NCBI GenBank assembly: GCA_001600355.1
Contig: BCJU01000002.1
Span: 124,001 to 188,000 of the forward strand
Origin: Meira nashicola
Taxonomy: Eukaryota; Basidiomycota; Exobasidiomycetes; Exobasidiales; Brachybasidiaceae
Direction of reading: 5' to 3'
Length of the DNA: 64,000 nucleotides
Shown: positions 10,797 through 22,200 of the stretch, one piece after another
How the letters are laid out: every line of letters starts with the position of its first letter
Position numbering within the stretch: position 1 is the first letter of the stretch
Program-made: the position numbers and the translations under genes
Notes under the pieces: generated by a model
What the model was told of the DNA's origin: nothing
What the model saw: the letters and a program-made list of their open reading frames with translations, nothing else
Database searches by the model: none

Positions 10797-13649
10797 TTAT
10801 GCAACCGATCCCAAGATCAATTGAACAGCTTCATCCGAACTGCCTCTTACCGTTAATTCCATTGTTACACCTTCTCCTTTTCCGGCAAATGTCATCCTGC
10901 ACCTAGCCAACACTTTGGCTTTTTGTGGTACAGTGACCACGTATCCGGCCAAGTTAAGAGTATGAACAGATGTAGAAGTTGGCAAATCAGTTCCACCTAA
11001 AGCTTGCATTCCAAACAGATCTACTAACGTTTCGCATGCTTGCTTCAAGCTTTCCAATGCTGTTAATGCAAATGTTTCGGATGCTGAACTTTGTTTACCC
11101 AAATCTTCCCATTCTTTCGTCCAATCTGCCCATCTTTCTTGAACGTAATCGGAAGTACCCAATTCTAATTCAGACATTTCGTATTGATCATCATAACCTT
11201 CGGCTTCTGCTTCGCCGGTTGATGGATCCACTTCACGGCTGATAAAGCGAAGCGTATTCGAAAGAGTACCTTGTGGGAACACATTACTACCTTCTTCACG
11301 TGTGAAAGAGACATACACCTTTCCGCTTGGTTCAGCTTGTGTGAGTGAGTTGGCTTTAACAATCACATCTTCCGTTAATCCAATATCACTTGCACCATCT
11401 ACCACAACCGCAACATCATCCAAAACTGTATCCGAGAGTGTGTTTGTGACATTGTATTGTAAAACGATATTCTTGGGGAACACGTGGGTAACAACGGAAA
11501 CCACATACTCCGTTTCTTGTTCTGTAATCTCTGCTGGTTTCTTGGAACTTTTGAGTAAGGGTCCATACTCGGCAAAATTGGGAATGGCTTTGAGTTCGGC
11601 AGCGTATTGTTGTGTGACGTCGACGCCGTTTCCGTTGGCGGCCGCTGCAGCAGCGGCAGCCGCTCCAACAGCTGTACCCGGTCCAGTACTGGAGCCTGTT
11701 CCTTTTGCATCGGCGGCCATGGCAACCTTGCTCGCCGCTTCGTTCTTTGCCCGTAATTCTTCTTGCTTTTGCTCTTCGCGGGTAACACGGGGAACTTCGG
11801 CGGCATTGAAACTCTTGGCCGCAGAGGCTGGATCTTCGAGATATTGTTGTAAAGAAGCTTCCAGAGCTGCTAGCTTGAATGTGCTATCTGAGGGTGCCAA
11901 TCTTTGGGCCAATTGACTCTCTTTGAGGATACGCAAATTCATTGCTGCACGATCACGAACTTCATCATCCACATCATCTAAACAGCGTTGTAATAAGACA
12001 GTGATACGTGCTGTAAGTGATTTATCTCCCAAGCCAAATTTAGCAAGACTGTTGACCGCTGCTGCACGAACGATTGCGTTTTCCAAAATGACTCGATTGT
12101 AGATGTATCGAATGTATTTGTGTGGTTGTGCCATCTTGGGACCTTCAATACCTAGTAGATGGAGAATACGAACGCTTAATTTAGTGAATTCACAATCTTC
12201 AATGAATTCGCACAAATGAGCCAAAGCAGTTTCCTTGCAATCTCCAATAAATTGAACCATATCAAAGATAGCTTCCACAACAGCACGCTTGAATTCGTAG
12301 CCACCTTCATCCCGCAAGACCCCCGACAAGAATTGCAACATGGCAGTTTGCTTGGATGGGAATTTAAGACAGAGACTGCGAATAGCATCGACAACAATCA
12401 CCTTGAATTCATCACTGATTTCACTCATAAATCCAGAAATTTGTTTCATCAAACGATCAACCGATGCTTCATTTCCTGTCTTGAGTAGAGTTGTGATAGC
12501 ATATGTAGCCACACTACGATTTGTATCAGTGATGAGGTTTTCCATATCTACATTGCATGTTTGTACGGCTGCAGGGTTAGATTGTGCTAATTTGGCTAAT
12601 GTACGTATGGCTGCAAATTTGAGTGTAGATTTGGATGAAGAAAGGAACAATTGCAAAACACCGATTGGTTTGGCCAATTCTGCCGTGGAAATACCACGCA
12701 TATCGCATAACACTCGAGCAGCTTCGTAATTGACCATATCAGATTTGTGTCGCAACCAGCCTTCGAGTAATTCCATCATTGCATGTCGTAAGTTTGGATC
12801 TTCTTCGGCCACCTTGGCAGCATAACGGACCAACATACAAACTGCATAAGGGCTGCGCATAGTATTCTTGTTTGCCGTACCCAATTGTTGTACCAATTTT
12901 GTCACAGCCATTCTGTCACCTTGGCGTATGAGATACAACAAACCAAGAGCGTGATATTGAGTGATGAATGTAGAACTTGGAATTACGGCAAACGCGCTGC
13001 TTTGTTGCGGAGGAGGTTGACTACCCCAACCCAAATATGATCCACCAAAGCCAGAGCTAAAGTTACCCATACCGCCTGTGCCTGCTGTACCTGATGGAGG
13101 TTTAGCATTGATTGCTTCTTGTGCTTCATTTCCCCATCTACGAACGACATCGCGTGCGGCAATGTATAATTGATAAGATGAAACAAGGGCTGCTGATGAA
13201 ATTGATGAATTACGATCTACGATGGCCGATTTGAAGAAACGTTCTAGACCTTGAACCATTGATGGATCTACAACACGACTGAGAGCACGAATAGCATTCG
13301 GTCGATAAATAACTTCCATATTAGGTTGCATATCCTTCATGATAGAAGCAGTGACCATGATTGTATCATCTGCTAAAGGACATAATTCCTTGATGGCCAA
13401 ATACACCATTTGTCGAAGAGCTGCATCTTTATGTTGAAATAACTTTGTTGCGCCAAAGAAGAGAGTTGTTGCTTCTTGTCTACTAAATGTTTCTCCAGAG
13501 TATAACAAATAGATCACCTTTGTTAACAAGATTCTACATTTTCTTGGACTGATTGGTGTTTCGTTAAAAACACGTGCTTCCTGAATGACTGAAGTTTTAT
13601 CCTGATAAAAGGATGATACTCCCGTCTCTTCATCTTTTTTGAACGACAT
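10797..13649 (-). CDS. SEC21: Coatomer gamma subunit (gamma-COP)
   Basis: 950 aa in one exon from the ATG at 13649 (MSFKKDEETG); five upstream codons begin with TTG and are excluded. The N-terminal two thirds form the adaptin-like alpha-solenoid: PISPRKCRILLTKVIYLLYSG, EATTLFFGATKLFQHKD and DAALRQMVYLAIKELCP are typical gamma-COP blocks. A low-complexity hinge with a nine-Ala run lies near residues 645-660. The C-terminal appendage follows (TEYVVSVVTHVFPKNIVLQYN; ALGGTDLPTSTSVHTLNLAG). Family knowledge: gamma-COP is a core subunit of COPI, binding Arf1 and cargo for Golgi-to-ER retrograde transport. Length agrees with the family (about 870-950 aa). It is divergent from the permease gene across 602 nt. 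Confidence 0.96.
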   Translation of the reverse strand: MSFKKDEETGVSSFYQDKTSVIQEARVFNETPISPRKCRILLTKVIYLLYSGETFSRQEATTLFFGATKLFQHKDAALRQMVYLAIKELCPLADDTIMVTASIMKDMQPNMEVIYRPNAIRALSRVVDPSMVQGLERFFKSAIVDRNSSISSAALVSSYQLYIAARDVVRRWGNEAQEAINAKPPSGTAGTGGMGNFSSGFGGSYLGWGSQPPPQQSSAFAVIPSSTFITQYHALGLLYLIRQGDRMAVTKLVQQLGTANKNTMRSPYAVCMLVRYAAKVAEEDPNLRHAMMELLEGWLRHKSDMVNYEAARVLCDMRGISTAELAKPIGVLQLFLSSSKSTLKFAAIRTLAKLAQSNPAAVQTCNVDMENLITDTNRSVATYAITTLLKTGNEASVDRLMKQISGFMSEISDEFKVIVVDAIRSLCLKFPSKQTAMLQFLSGVLRDEGGYEFKRAVVEAIFDMVQFIGDCKETALAHLCEFIEDCEFTKLSVRILHLLGIEGPKMAQPHKYIRYIYNRVILENAIVRAAAVNSLAKFGLGDKSLTARITVLLQRCLDDVDDEVRDRAAMNLRILKESQLAQRLAPSDSTFKLAALEASLQQYLEDPASAAKSFNAAEVPRVTREEQKQEELRAKNEAASKVAMAADAKGTGSSTGPGTAVGAAAAAAAAANGNGVDVTQQYAAELKAIPNFAEYGPLLKSSKKPAEITEQETEYVVSVVTHVFPKNIVLQYNVTNTLSDTVLDDVAVVVDGASDIGLTEDVIVKANSLTQAEPSGKVYVSFTREEGSNVFPQGTLSNTLRFISREVDPSTGEAEAEGYDDQYEMSELELGTSDYVQERWADWTKEWEDLGKQSSASETFALTALESLKQACETLVDLFGMQALGGTDLPTSTSVHTLNLAGYVVTVPQKAKVLARCRMTFAGKGEGVTMELTVRGSSDEAVQLILGSVA

Positions 13650-14251
13650 CTTGAACACTTTCAAACAAAAGCTAAAGAAGCCGTTTATTCAGTGCAAGAA
13701 TCGATCGATGATGGTTATAATGCGACCATCAAAACGTGCGTGCACGATTGGAATGAATGGAAACACACACATACACCACACACACACGTCAATACGCCCG
13801 GTTCCTTTCGCCAGCTCAAAGCATGGGTAGGTATGCAGTGCATGCTGTCCATTCTACGCCTTGTGTTGTACGCGTGGAATGAACTCCCGCTAGGAGTACA
13901 TTTCTTCTCAAAAGGAAGTCTTCACGTGTAGGCATACTTATTTTTATGTGTTAAGAAGCGAACGGCATCTTTTTCGGGAGTAAGGGCGAAAATCTGCGAT
14001 ATTAGCGTCAAAAATGATAATAGTGTATGTATGTATGCAGTTTCAGGCATAATGTAACACAAAGAGAATTCCGGCGGTGACTCCAAGTTTTCTCCATCTT
14101 TGTGGGGGAACTTATCAGTGTGCATACATTTGGTACTTCTCAATGTTCTTTTCTTCGGTGAGATTCTCTATGAAAGAATGAATCATCAGCTCATTCCACA
14201 ATAGCCTACTTTTTTCTTCCTTCCAAAACATCATCATCAACAACATAGATC
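13650..14251. promoter_or_regulatory. Divergent promoter between SEC21 and the permease gene
   Basis: 602 nt with an ACGCGT box at 13870-13875 (TACGCGTGG, like that upstream of UTP17), CA-rich tracts near 13765-13790 (ACACACACAT, CCACACACACAC) and GTATGTATGTATGC near 14025-14040. No open frame has convincing protein features. Confidence 0.45.
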
Positions 14252-15868
14252 ATGTCCAATAGCGAAAAGAGTGATTTACAACCCTACCAAGCGGGACAAT
14301 ATGCTCATCGTTCCGATCGATGGTGGTCAGAGGAGGATGATGCAAGGGTTCGAAGGAAGTTGGACAAGAGAATTTTACCTTTTCTATTTTTGAGTTATTT
14401 ATTTGCTTTTTTGGATCGTAGTAATATTGGAAATGCAAAAGTGGCAAATATGACGAAAGATTTAGGAATCAACGATAGTCAATATCAATGGTTATTAACA
14501 ATATTTTATCTTGCTTATATCGTTTTTCAATTTTTATTGATTTGTTATAAATTTATCAAACCATCTAGATTTATGGGATCTTGCGTTTTCTTTTGGGGTG
14601 TTGCTGCTATACTTCAAGCAACAGCATTCAATTGGAGTGGTTTAATGGCAGCAAGATTCTTTATGGCATTTTTTGAAGCAGGTTATGGAACTGGTGTAGC
14701 ACTTTATCTTTCTTTCTTTTATCCTCGTCATGAGATTGGATATAGATTTGCTTGGTTCGTGGTAGGAAGTGCAGTAGCTTCTGCTATCGCTGGATCTGTT
14801 GCATATGGAATTCAAAGTGCAAAAGTGTCAATTGCAAATTGGAGATTGATATTTTTGGTAGAAGCTGCTCCGACGGTAATTTTGGGTGTTGTCATACTTT
14901 TTATGCTTCCTGATTCAATCCAATCTTCTATGTTCTTAACGCCATACGAAAGAGAAGTAGCAGAAGCTCGATTGTATCGTGCAAAAATCGATCAAAGAAA
15001 TGCAATTGAAAACGAGAAAATGAATCATAATGCATCTTTGCCACGAAGGATTAGATTTGCAATCAAAACACAGTTCAACTTCAAAAATGGTGCAGATGCT
15101 TTTCGTGATCCAGTAAGTTATATCAATGCAATTTTACTGTTTATCGTCAATAACGGTTTCGCTTCAATTCCAGTCTTTTTACCTACAATTTTATCACAAA
15201 TGGGTTATACAGCTTTACGTGCTCAAGCATTTTCTGCTCCTCCTTATGCTGTCGCATTCGTAGTTGCAGTCATACTTTCTTATGCTGCTGATAAACTTAA
15301 AACTCGTGGAATTTTAATTATGTTCATGACGGCAGTTGGTATAACGGGTTATTTTATGTTGGCAACAATTGAAGATAATCATATACGTTATGCAGGAGTT
15401 TGGTTGGTAGTTTTAGGTTTATTCACCTTTATTCCACTTTGCTATTCTTGGTTAGTAACAAATTCTTCAGGTGAATCAAAACGTGGAGTAAGCTTAGTTA
15501 TCTTTGGAACTATTGGTCAATGTTCACCTTTACTTGGAACTCGTCTTTTTCCCGATAGTGAAAAACCATATTATCGTAAAGGAATGTACGTAAGTGCAGG
15601 TTTATTGGTCGCTGGATTTGTGATCGAAGCATTGGCAATTGCATACTTTTATTCGATCAATCATGCAAAAGATAAAGTCTTTAAACAATTTTCATCTAAA
15701 GAAAATCAAGATGGTGATCTTACACCAACACAAAATCAACAAAGACCACTTCAATATATTCTCAAAATAGACACAAAAACTGAACAAGGTCGTCAAGAAC
15801 AACATCTTCGTTATTTGGATATAGCTGAAAATCGTGAGAAATCCATCTACTTCCGATACAGTTTGTAA
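14252..15868 (+). CDS. MFS anion:cation symporter, Dal5/allantoate-permease-like
   Basis: 538 aa, one exon, ATG at 14252. After a 45-residue cytosolic N-terminus come about twelve membrane segments. The first loop reads FLDRSNIGNAKVANM, with LGINDSQYQWLLTIFYLAYIVFQ in the next helix; the DRSNIGNA block is the signature of the fungal ACS family (allantoate, nicotinate, biotin and pantothenate permeases). GLMAARFFMAFFEAGYGTGVALYLSFFYPRHEIGYRFAWF matches the conserved G-R-E-A-G region. A long loop (residues about 230-275) separates the two six-helix bundles. The exact substrate cannot be read from sequence; a small organic anion or vitamin-like compound is likely. The C-terminal 60 residues are hydrophilic. 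Confidence 0.85.
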   Translation: MSNSEKSDLQPYQAGQYAHRSDRWWSEEDDARVRRKLDKRILPFLFLSYLFAFLDRSNIGNAKVANMTKDLGINDSQYQWLLTIFYLAYIVFQFLLICYKFIKPSRFMGSCVFFWGVAAILQATAFNWSGLMAARFFMAFFEAGYGTGVALYLSFFYPRHEIGYRFAWFVVGSAVASAIAGSVAYGIQSAKVSIANWRLIFLVEAAPTVILGVVILFMLPDSIQSSMFLTPYEREVAEARLYRAKIDQRNAIENEKMNHNASLPRRIRFAIKTQFNFKNGADAFRDPVSYINAILLFIVNNGFASIPVFLPTILSQMGYTALRAQAFSAPPYAVAFVVAVILSYAADKLKTRGILIMFMTAVGITGYFMLATIEDNHIRYAGVWLVVLGLFTFIPLCYSWLVTNSSGESKRGVSLVIFGTIGQCSPLLGTRLFPDSEKPYYRKGMYVSAGLLVAGFVIEALAIAYFYSINHAKDKVFKQFSSKENQDGDLTPTQNQQRPLQYILKIDTKTEQGRQEQHLRYLDIAENREKSIYFRYSL

Positions 15869-15991
15869 TAAAAGAAAATGTCCATGAATTGCAATCTCCA
15901 TTTTTGAGTAAAAGAGAGAGAATGTGAATGAAATAAGTCTATTTACAGATATATGATGAAAAAATGCGATTTTTGAGATAAAAATACAAGA

Positions 15992-17809
15992 TCACCTTTT
16001 CGACACGCGAACAAAGATTCGAAAGAGTGAAACGGAAAAGACAATAACATAAGCCAACAAGCTCGTAAACACTAACCCGATCAATGCACCTTGCAAGCGA
16101 CAAATATACGGCTTTGCATTGGGATTATCGAGAGTTTGTTGACCAAATACAGGTCGATCACCACCACCACTATAAGGTGAATTGAGAGTTGAACAAACCA
16201 AAGTTGACGTAAAATAATTATCAAACGAAAGTGAAAGCTCTGCTGACCATAAACAGACAAAAATTAACTCTGTCAAAGTGTAAAACAACTTACTTCCTAC
16301 TCTCCACAACCCAATCGGTTTGCTAAAATATTCCACGTATATTTGCACACCAACATGAACAAGTGTGAGTGGTGCAAAAATGATTGCAACGATCGGACTT
16401 GATCCAACGGAATCCTCTGCTCCTTCTCTCTTCAAAATGATGTATAACTTAGCAGCAATGGCTAATGTGCTCGAAGTAAAGGCTATATTGATCAATCGAA
16501 ACAAAAGCGGAACAAACGGATTGTGCAGCAAGAATCTTCTCCACCAATCCATCTCGAGAAGAGCACCTGGCGATTTGAACAAATTCACAGCTCCACCACT
16601 AGCATGCCTTCTTCGTTTTCGATTACGCGAATTGCTCGTAGCTCCAGTGTCAGTTTTGGGAAAGTATCCACCTTCTCCATGATTATTAAAACGATATTTT
16701 CCGATCCTTATCGAATGCTCTCCTCTCGATTCCGGTCTCCAAGGTGATGCCCAGCCTGGTGTGACGGGTTGATGACGTGTGAAACTATCATCGCCTTGCA
16801 TCTTTGCTCGATTCTCTCGCGTATTTTCTTCATCTTGGGTATCGTCATGTGACCATCCACCGCGTGTACCTTCGTGTACTCCTGACATATGTTTCTCTTC
16901 GTCATCATAATTGTATGATTGTGATCGATTTCGTGCATCAATATCATGTGTAGAATCATTTGAACGTTGTGCCTCACTTGAAGTAAGACCTGATAAAAGT
17001 CCTGTGATCGCACTGCTGAAACCTGCACTGGTATTACCACTTTTCTTGGATGGGCTCTGTTCTGTTTCTGCATAATCTTTGCTTGTCACACTTTTCTCTC
17101 CATTATCAAAAGGTAATTTCGCCCGCGTTTTGGGTCCTATAGGTCGATAAGAAAGTGATGCAAATCGACTTGCACCATGATTTTCATCATCTAAAGTATT
17201 GATAGATGTAGTATCAATGGAGAAACGGTTATCTGATATTTGGTCGGCATTTGCATTGGTTGGTTGTTGTCGTTTACTTGCTTCTTGCGTTGCCAAGGCT
17301 GTTCTAGTTTGATTGGAATCGTTCAAATGAAGCGGTGCTGGTTTTTTAAGAGGAGATCCGGATATCGAGTTGATCTTTGGTGACGAGTGAGATGATTCTC
17401 CGTCTTTTCGGAAAATCATAGAATTCTTCTCTTTCTGTTGCTGTCGAGCCCATACTGTCAAAGAAAGAAGTTAGTAAGCAGCATTCATTCCATTTTATCG
17501 CGATGTACACTCACCCGGCACAGTATTGATCGTTCGCGACATGCTGGACGTATGTGATGGCTGTTGCTCGTGTTCAATTCGTTTTTCTGAATTGTGATGT
17601 AAAAGAGAGGAAAGCGAAGATCTACCTTCTTTTTGATGATCATTAGAACTCTTTGTGCCCCTTTCATCTTTTTCTGAAACCTCTTTATTTAATGCTCTTC
17701 CTTCTACTCCTGAAACGCCGCCATTTTCATCTTGTGCAGTACGTGAAGAAGAAGTACCACTTTCACCTTCTGATGAGTGTTGATCTACTTCATTGGATTG
17801 AACTGCCAT
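15992..17809 (-). CDS. SRF1: SRF1-like regulator of phospholipase D, two exons
   Basis: Exon 1 is 17809-17515 (MAVQSNEVDQ...) and exon 2 is 17454-15992. The 60-nt intron has a GTGAGT donor at 17514 and a GACAG acceptor ending at 17455. The join is in frame and gives 585 aa. The first 370 residues are hydrophilic and Ser-rich. The C-terminal 190 hold four membrane segments: PFVPLLFRLINIAFTSSTLAI, PIVAIIFAPLTLVHVGVQIYV, LFYTLTELIFVCLWSAELSLS and ALIGLVFTSLLAYVIVFSVSLF. Together with KPIGLWRVGSK this is the layout of fungal SRF1 proteins. Family knowledge: Srf1 activates the phospholipase D Spo14 and is linked to lipid toxicity and meiosis. The membrane region is well supported; the regulatory role is by family only. 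Confidence 0.8.
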
Positions 17810-19242
17810 CTTGGACAACTTTTTTGTCGTGAAAACGGGGATTAGGTTGAGGCACAGCGCACACACTTCTAGCGCCTGGTCAAACAAAGCGGCGTCAATG
17901 ATTGGGTAGAGAGATGCCGCGATAGCTCAGCCCGAAAATCAATCTATATGATGATGGCATTCATTGCAGATACCAATCGACACATGGAGTGGAGTACGTT
18001 TCCCGTTTCTGCGTATCGACTCGCGCCAAAATTCCAATGCATGTAAATTGCCAAGTCGAAATAAAACAACCGGCGAAATAATGCGAATTGCAGCTTTGGT
18101 GTCATGCATGAACTCCTCCTGCCGGCGCAAGACAAGTAACGCGTGGGAGGCTGTGTGTCTGTGTGGTGAAATAACAAACAGGTAAAAAGTATGTATGTAC
18201 TCCAACAAAGATTGCCAAAAAGCACTTTAATGCCTCAAAATCTACCACCACCATCACTAAAAGGTGAAATATTCATTCTTATGAATTTGTGTCTGTCATG
18301 CTTAGTGGATTAGGGAGAAGTCCCCGTGACTAAATTAATAAAATCCTATTCTAATCCTAACTTCTTTTTCCAGGAGAGAAGGATAATCATCGTGCCCTTA
18401 CGCGTATCCCGCGTTAAGGATGCACATGCGAAATGAAATGGAAATTGGAGTTGGAAAAAAGCTTACGTTATCCTTTTTTTAACCTGAAACACGCGCGACG
18501 CGTAATTATGCAAAGAAGTTCCCTTTGTCCTTTAATAAAATTGATTTCAATTTTCCTTTTTTCCATAAAAGAAGCATACAAATTAAGGGCTTGAATGCCT
18601 TGTCCACAAAAATAAAAAGGGTACTACCTAATCAAAGCTGAGTCCACTCTTGGTACATACGTCAATGCAATATCCTGCATGAATGTATGTATGTGCATAC
18701 TCTAATTTAAAGTGCAACTTGATGATTTAGACCTTCCAATCATCACTTCTACCTGTTGACAAATTTACATCATCCTTAGTCCTCACCTCGATTTGTTGTT
18801 CGTATTACCTACCTACCTAATCGGCGCCGCCACAAAATCGCGCCACATTGCCTGTCAATTTGTCAAGAGCATCTTCTCGATCGAGCAATCTCTTTCTTGC
18901 ACAACTTTCACACCACTTTCTGCAACCATTAAGGGAAGGAGGCGAGTGAAACCTTTCTCTGCGCAGAACCTAGTCTTCTCATTCGCTTCGACATTAGCAA
19001 ACCTTTTCTTCGGTCCTTTCAAGTCCGGTGCAAGCTATTTATAGAGTAAAGGATTTAGCATGCAAAATTAGGTCAAGTGCAACCTTTCATCTTTTCTAGA
19101 GGCAATGAACAAGCACATGTGTTAGAAAGATTTGCGCATTCTAATCTTTTCTTTTATGGCAAGTCTGAAGTGATTTTCATCCTATATTTACGCTGCTCAG
19201 CAGGTTGTTTGCAAACTTAATAGATCGACTCAGCTTGCCAAC
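17810..19242. promoter_or_regulatory. Large divergent intergenic region with three ACGCGT boxes
   Basis: 1.43 kb between the divergent SRF1 and SNF2-RING genes. ACGCGT occurs at 18139, 18400 and 18498. Pyrimidine-rich DNA precedes the SNF2 ATG. An open frame at 18793-19044 starts with TTG and has no recognisable features. GTATGTATGT motifs occur at about 18188 and 18686. No RNA gene was recognised. Confidence 0.45.
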
Positions 19243-22200
19243 ATGTCATCTGATCCTGCTCTAAAGGCTGAAGATGGGACAGAATACTTTTCACTCTCTC
19301 CTTCGCCACCAGCATTATCTGAAGCTGGACCATCTCGTCAACAAAAAGTAGAATCTTTTCCACCAAAATTGACGCACGAAGCTATACAACAGCATAACGC
19401 GATGAACCCTCCTTTGGATGAGAAACCTTCTCCATTTGCCACTGCTCAACAGCCATTGAAAGTGTCACCTTCATTTGCACCTCTCAATCCGAGCATGGGA
19501 CAAGATCTACACACATTTCACAACGGAAGACAAGCACAATTGCTATCACATCAAGCAGAAGTGAACGTAAAACCGAATCCACAACAATTGCAATCACATC
19601 AAGCAGAAGTGAATGTGAAACCAAATCCACAACAATTCATATACTCAGGACAAGGATCATCTTCGGCTCAAATGCCAAATGGGCCGAAAAAGGAAGTAGA
19701 ATCAAAACATACTGCGATCGATTTAACAAAAGATGGAGATGATGATATCACTCTTGTCAGCGCAAAAGGACCCTCAGTACTTACACATGACCCACGTCAA
19801 GTGATTTGTATTGGTGTGATTTGTGCTTCGATGTTGGCGACATTCGGAATACCTGATAGCTTGACGATGCCCTATTTGCCAAGCCACTTAAGTGAAATTA
19901 ACGCTCATCCAAGATGGCACAAAAAAGGCTGGCCGCCAGGTGCAGAATATTACTTGGAGCCAGGTTACCGACCGATCGAACTCACTGCCCGAGCTGCACC
20001 AAAACCACAAATACACGTTCATGATCTTGTCACACCTTACGATAATAACGGCCAGCCAGAAGTTCGTCGTGAGCCATTTGGTGTTTTGGCCGAAAAGCAT
20101 GCATTGGCTATTTACCCTTTGCTTTCCACGCGTAGGATGCGAATAGCAGCGAGGATTAAAGTCGTACCCAGAACCATGGCAAAGAATTACCTTCAATCGA
20201 TCGAATTACTCTGCTTTATGGCACGCAAAGATGTTCCGTCATTCTCGATTTCCCTTCTTCAATACAACGTTCCATTGCTCAATCCTCCTCGGTACGATCC
20301 AAATCAATTCGAGTACGCTCCTCCACTAGAAGTGCCCAATTTAAGGAACTCTTATGGGATGTACAATCCATTGCCATACGGACAACCGAATCCATATGTC
20401 CAAACGAATCCATTTGGGCAAATACTACCTCAGTATGGCTCTTCTCATTTGATGCCGAATCGCGGCATGGTAATACAAACGAGAGAAGAAACGGAAGAAG
20501 AACGTAGAAAACAGATGGATAAAGTTTATGCCAATTTACCAGACGGAGAAACCTTAGCGACAACAAAAGTAGACGAAGCTTTGATCACAACGCCTTTAAT
20601 GAATCACCAAATGCGAGCTTTAACTTTCCTCTTGGATCATGAAAAGAATAAAACATTTGAGGAAGATGGAAAAGGCGACAATATTATCTCCTTATGGATG
20701 GCAAAAAGAGAGGAAGGACGTATTGTTTCTTACAAAAATGTCGTTACGCGAGAAAAACAGACTCAATTACCCAAAATATGTCGTGGAGCCATTTTAGCAG
20801 ATGATATGGGTCTTGGCAAAACACTTTCCACAATTTCCTTAATTGCGACAACTCACGAGGAAGCCCGTGAATGGTCCAAAAAGAAGATTTTGACGGATGA
20901 TCAAGGTGAAGCTTTGCCCGATGAGGAAGAAGATTCCGACGATTCCGATGTAATTGCGATTGATGTACCTGGTGCACCAAAGCGAGCCAAGATCGAGCAT
21001 AGTACCGACGGATCCAAGCATGCAAACGGCAAGAAGAAGAAGGAGGGTAAGCGCGAACACAAAAAGAAGGAGCTTGAAGGGATGAAGCGCGATAATATTA
21101 AAGTTCGCTCTCGTGCCACTTTGGTTGTTCTACCTCTCACTTTGGTATCAGCATGGGAAGAGCAAATTCGCTTGCATTGGGCACCTGATAAACGACCAAA
21201 GATTTATGTTCATCACGGACACAATCGTCTAAAAGATCCAAAAAAGATTGCACGTCACAATATCGTAATGACGACGTACAGCACTCTTGCTTCCGAATAC
21301 AGTATCTTGGCAACACACGAAGATAGCGACAGCGAGGAAGATGAGAAAGACAATGACGAAGAAGAGGTAGTTGTAACGGATGAAAATGGCAATGTGATCG
21401 GTCGTCGATTGACTGCTGCTGAAAAGGCAGCCGCCATTAAGAAGAAGAACAGTTTAAATCGAAAGAGAAAGCGCAAAGCAGATAAACGAAAGAGGCTGGA
21501 AAAAGGAGAAGGCTTCCCTTTACAACAGATTGAATGGTTTCGCATTGTTTTGGATGAGGCCCATACGATCAAAGAATCCCGCACCTTGCAATCACGTGCA
21601 GCTTGCTTCTTGATGGCCAGATCTAGAATCTGCTTGACTGGAACGCCCGTACAGAATAGAATTCAAGATTTGTATGCCTTGATTAGATTTTTACGTTTGG
21701 AACCTTTTGATGATCCAATAGTTTGGAATCGTTTCTGTGCTTCAGTGGATTCAAAGATTGGTCTTGACGCAGCAAAGCGTATCAAGAAAGCAGCAGAAAA
21801 AGAGGAGCCGCTCGATTCCACAGCAATGAAGTGCGTTCAGACGATCATGAAATATCTCACTCTTCGTCGTACAAAAGATATGAAAATGGCAGACGGAACC
21901 AAAATTCTCGAATTACCACCAAAATACAATCGTACTGTTCAATTGGACTTTGATCCTCATGAAAGAGCAACATACAATGAAATGCGTCAACAATACAAGG
22001 ACGATTTCGAAGAGATGAAGAAGAATGATACGCTCAAGTACAACTATGCTTCCATTTTGCACGAGATTTCGAATTTGCGTATGACTTGTGATCATATCGA
22101 GCTGGTCGAATCTAACAAAGATATCCGTCATCGCAAAGAAGATCCTTTGAACGAAGATGAAGATCCAGATGCGCTGATCAAACGAGAAGGTATCTCTCGT

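Noticed and set aside
11302..11916. 204-codon open frame on the plus strand
   Set aside because: Lies wholly antisense to SEC21, begins without strong context, and its Ala/Ser pattern mirrors the Ala-rich hinge of SEC21.
17920..17940. tRNA-like GATAGCTCAG
   Set aside because: No matching acceptor stem, anticodon arm or GTTCGA loop follows at tRNA spacing.
18793..19044. 83-codon open frame upstream of the Rad5-like gene
   Set aside because: Starts with TTG and shows no protein-like features; treated as promoter DNA.
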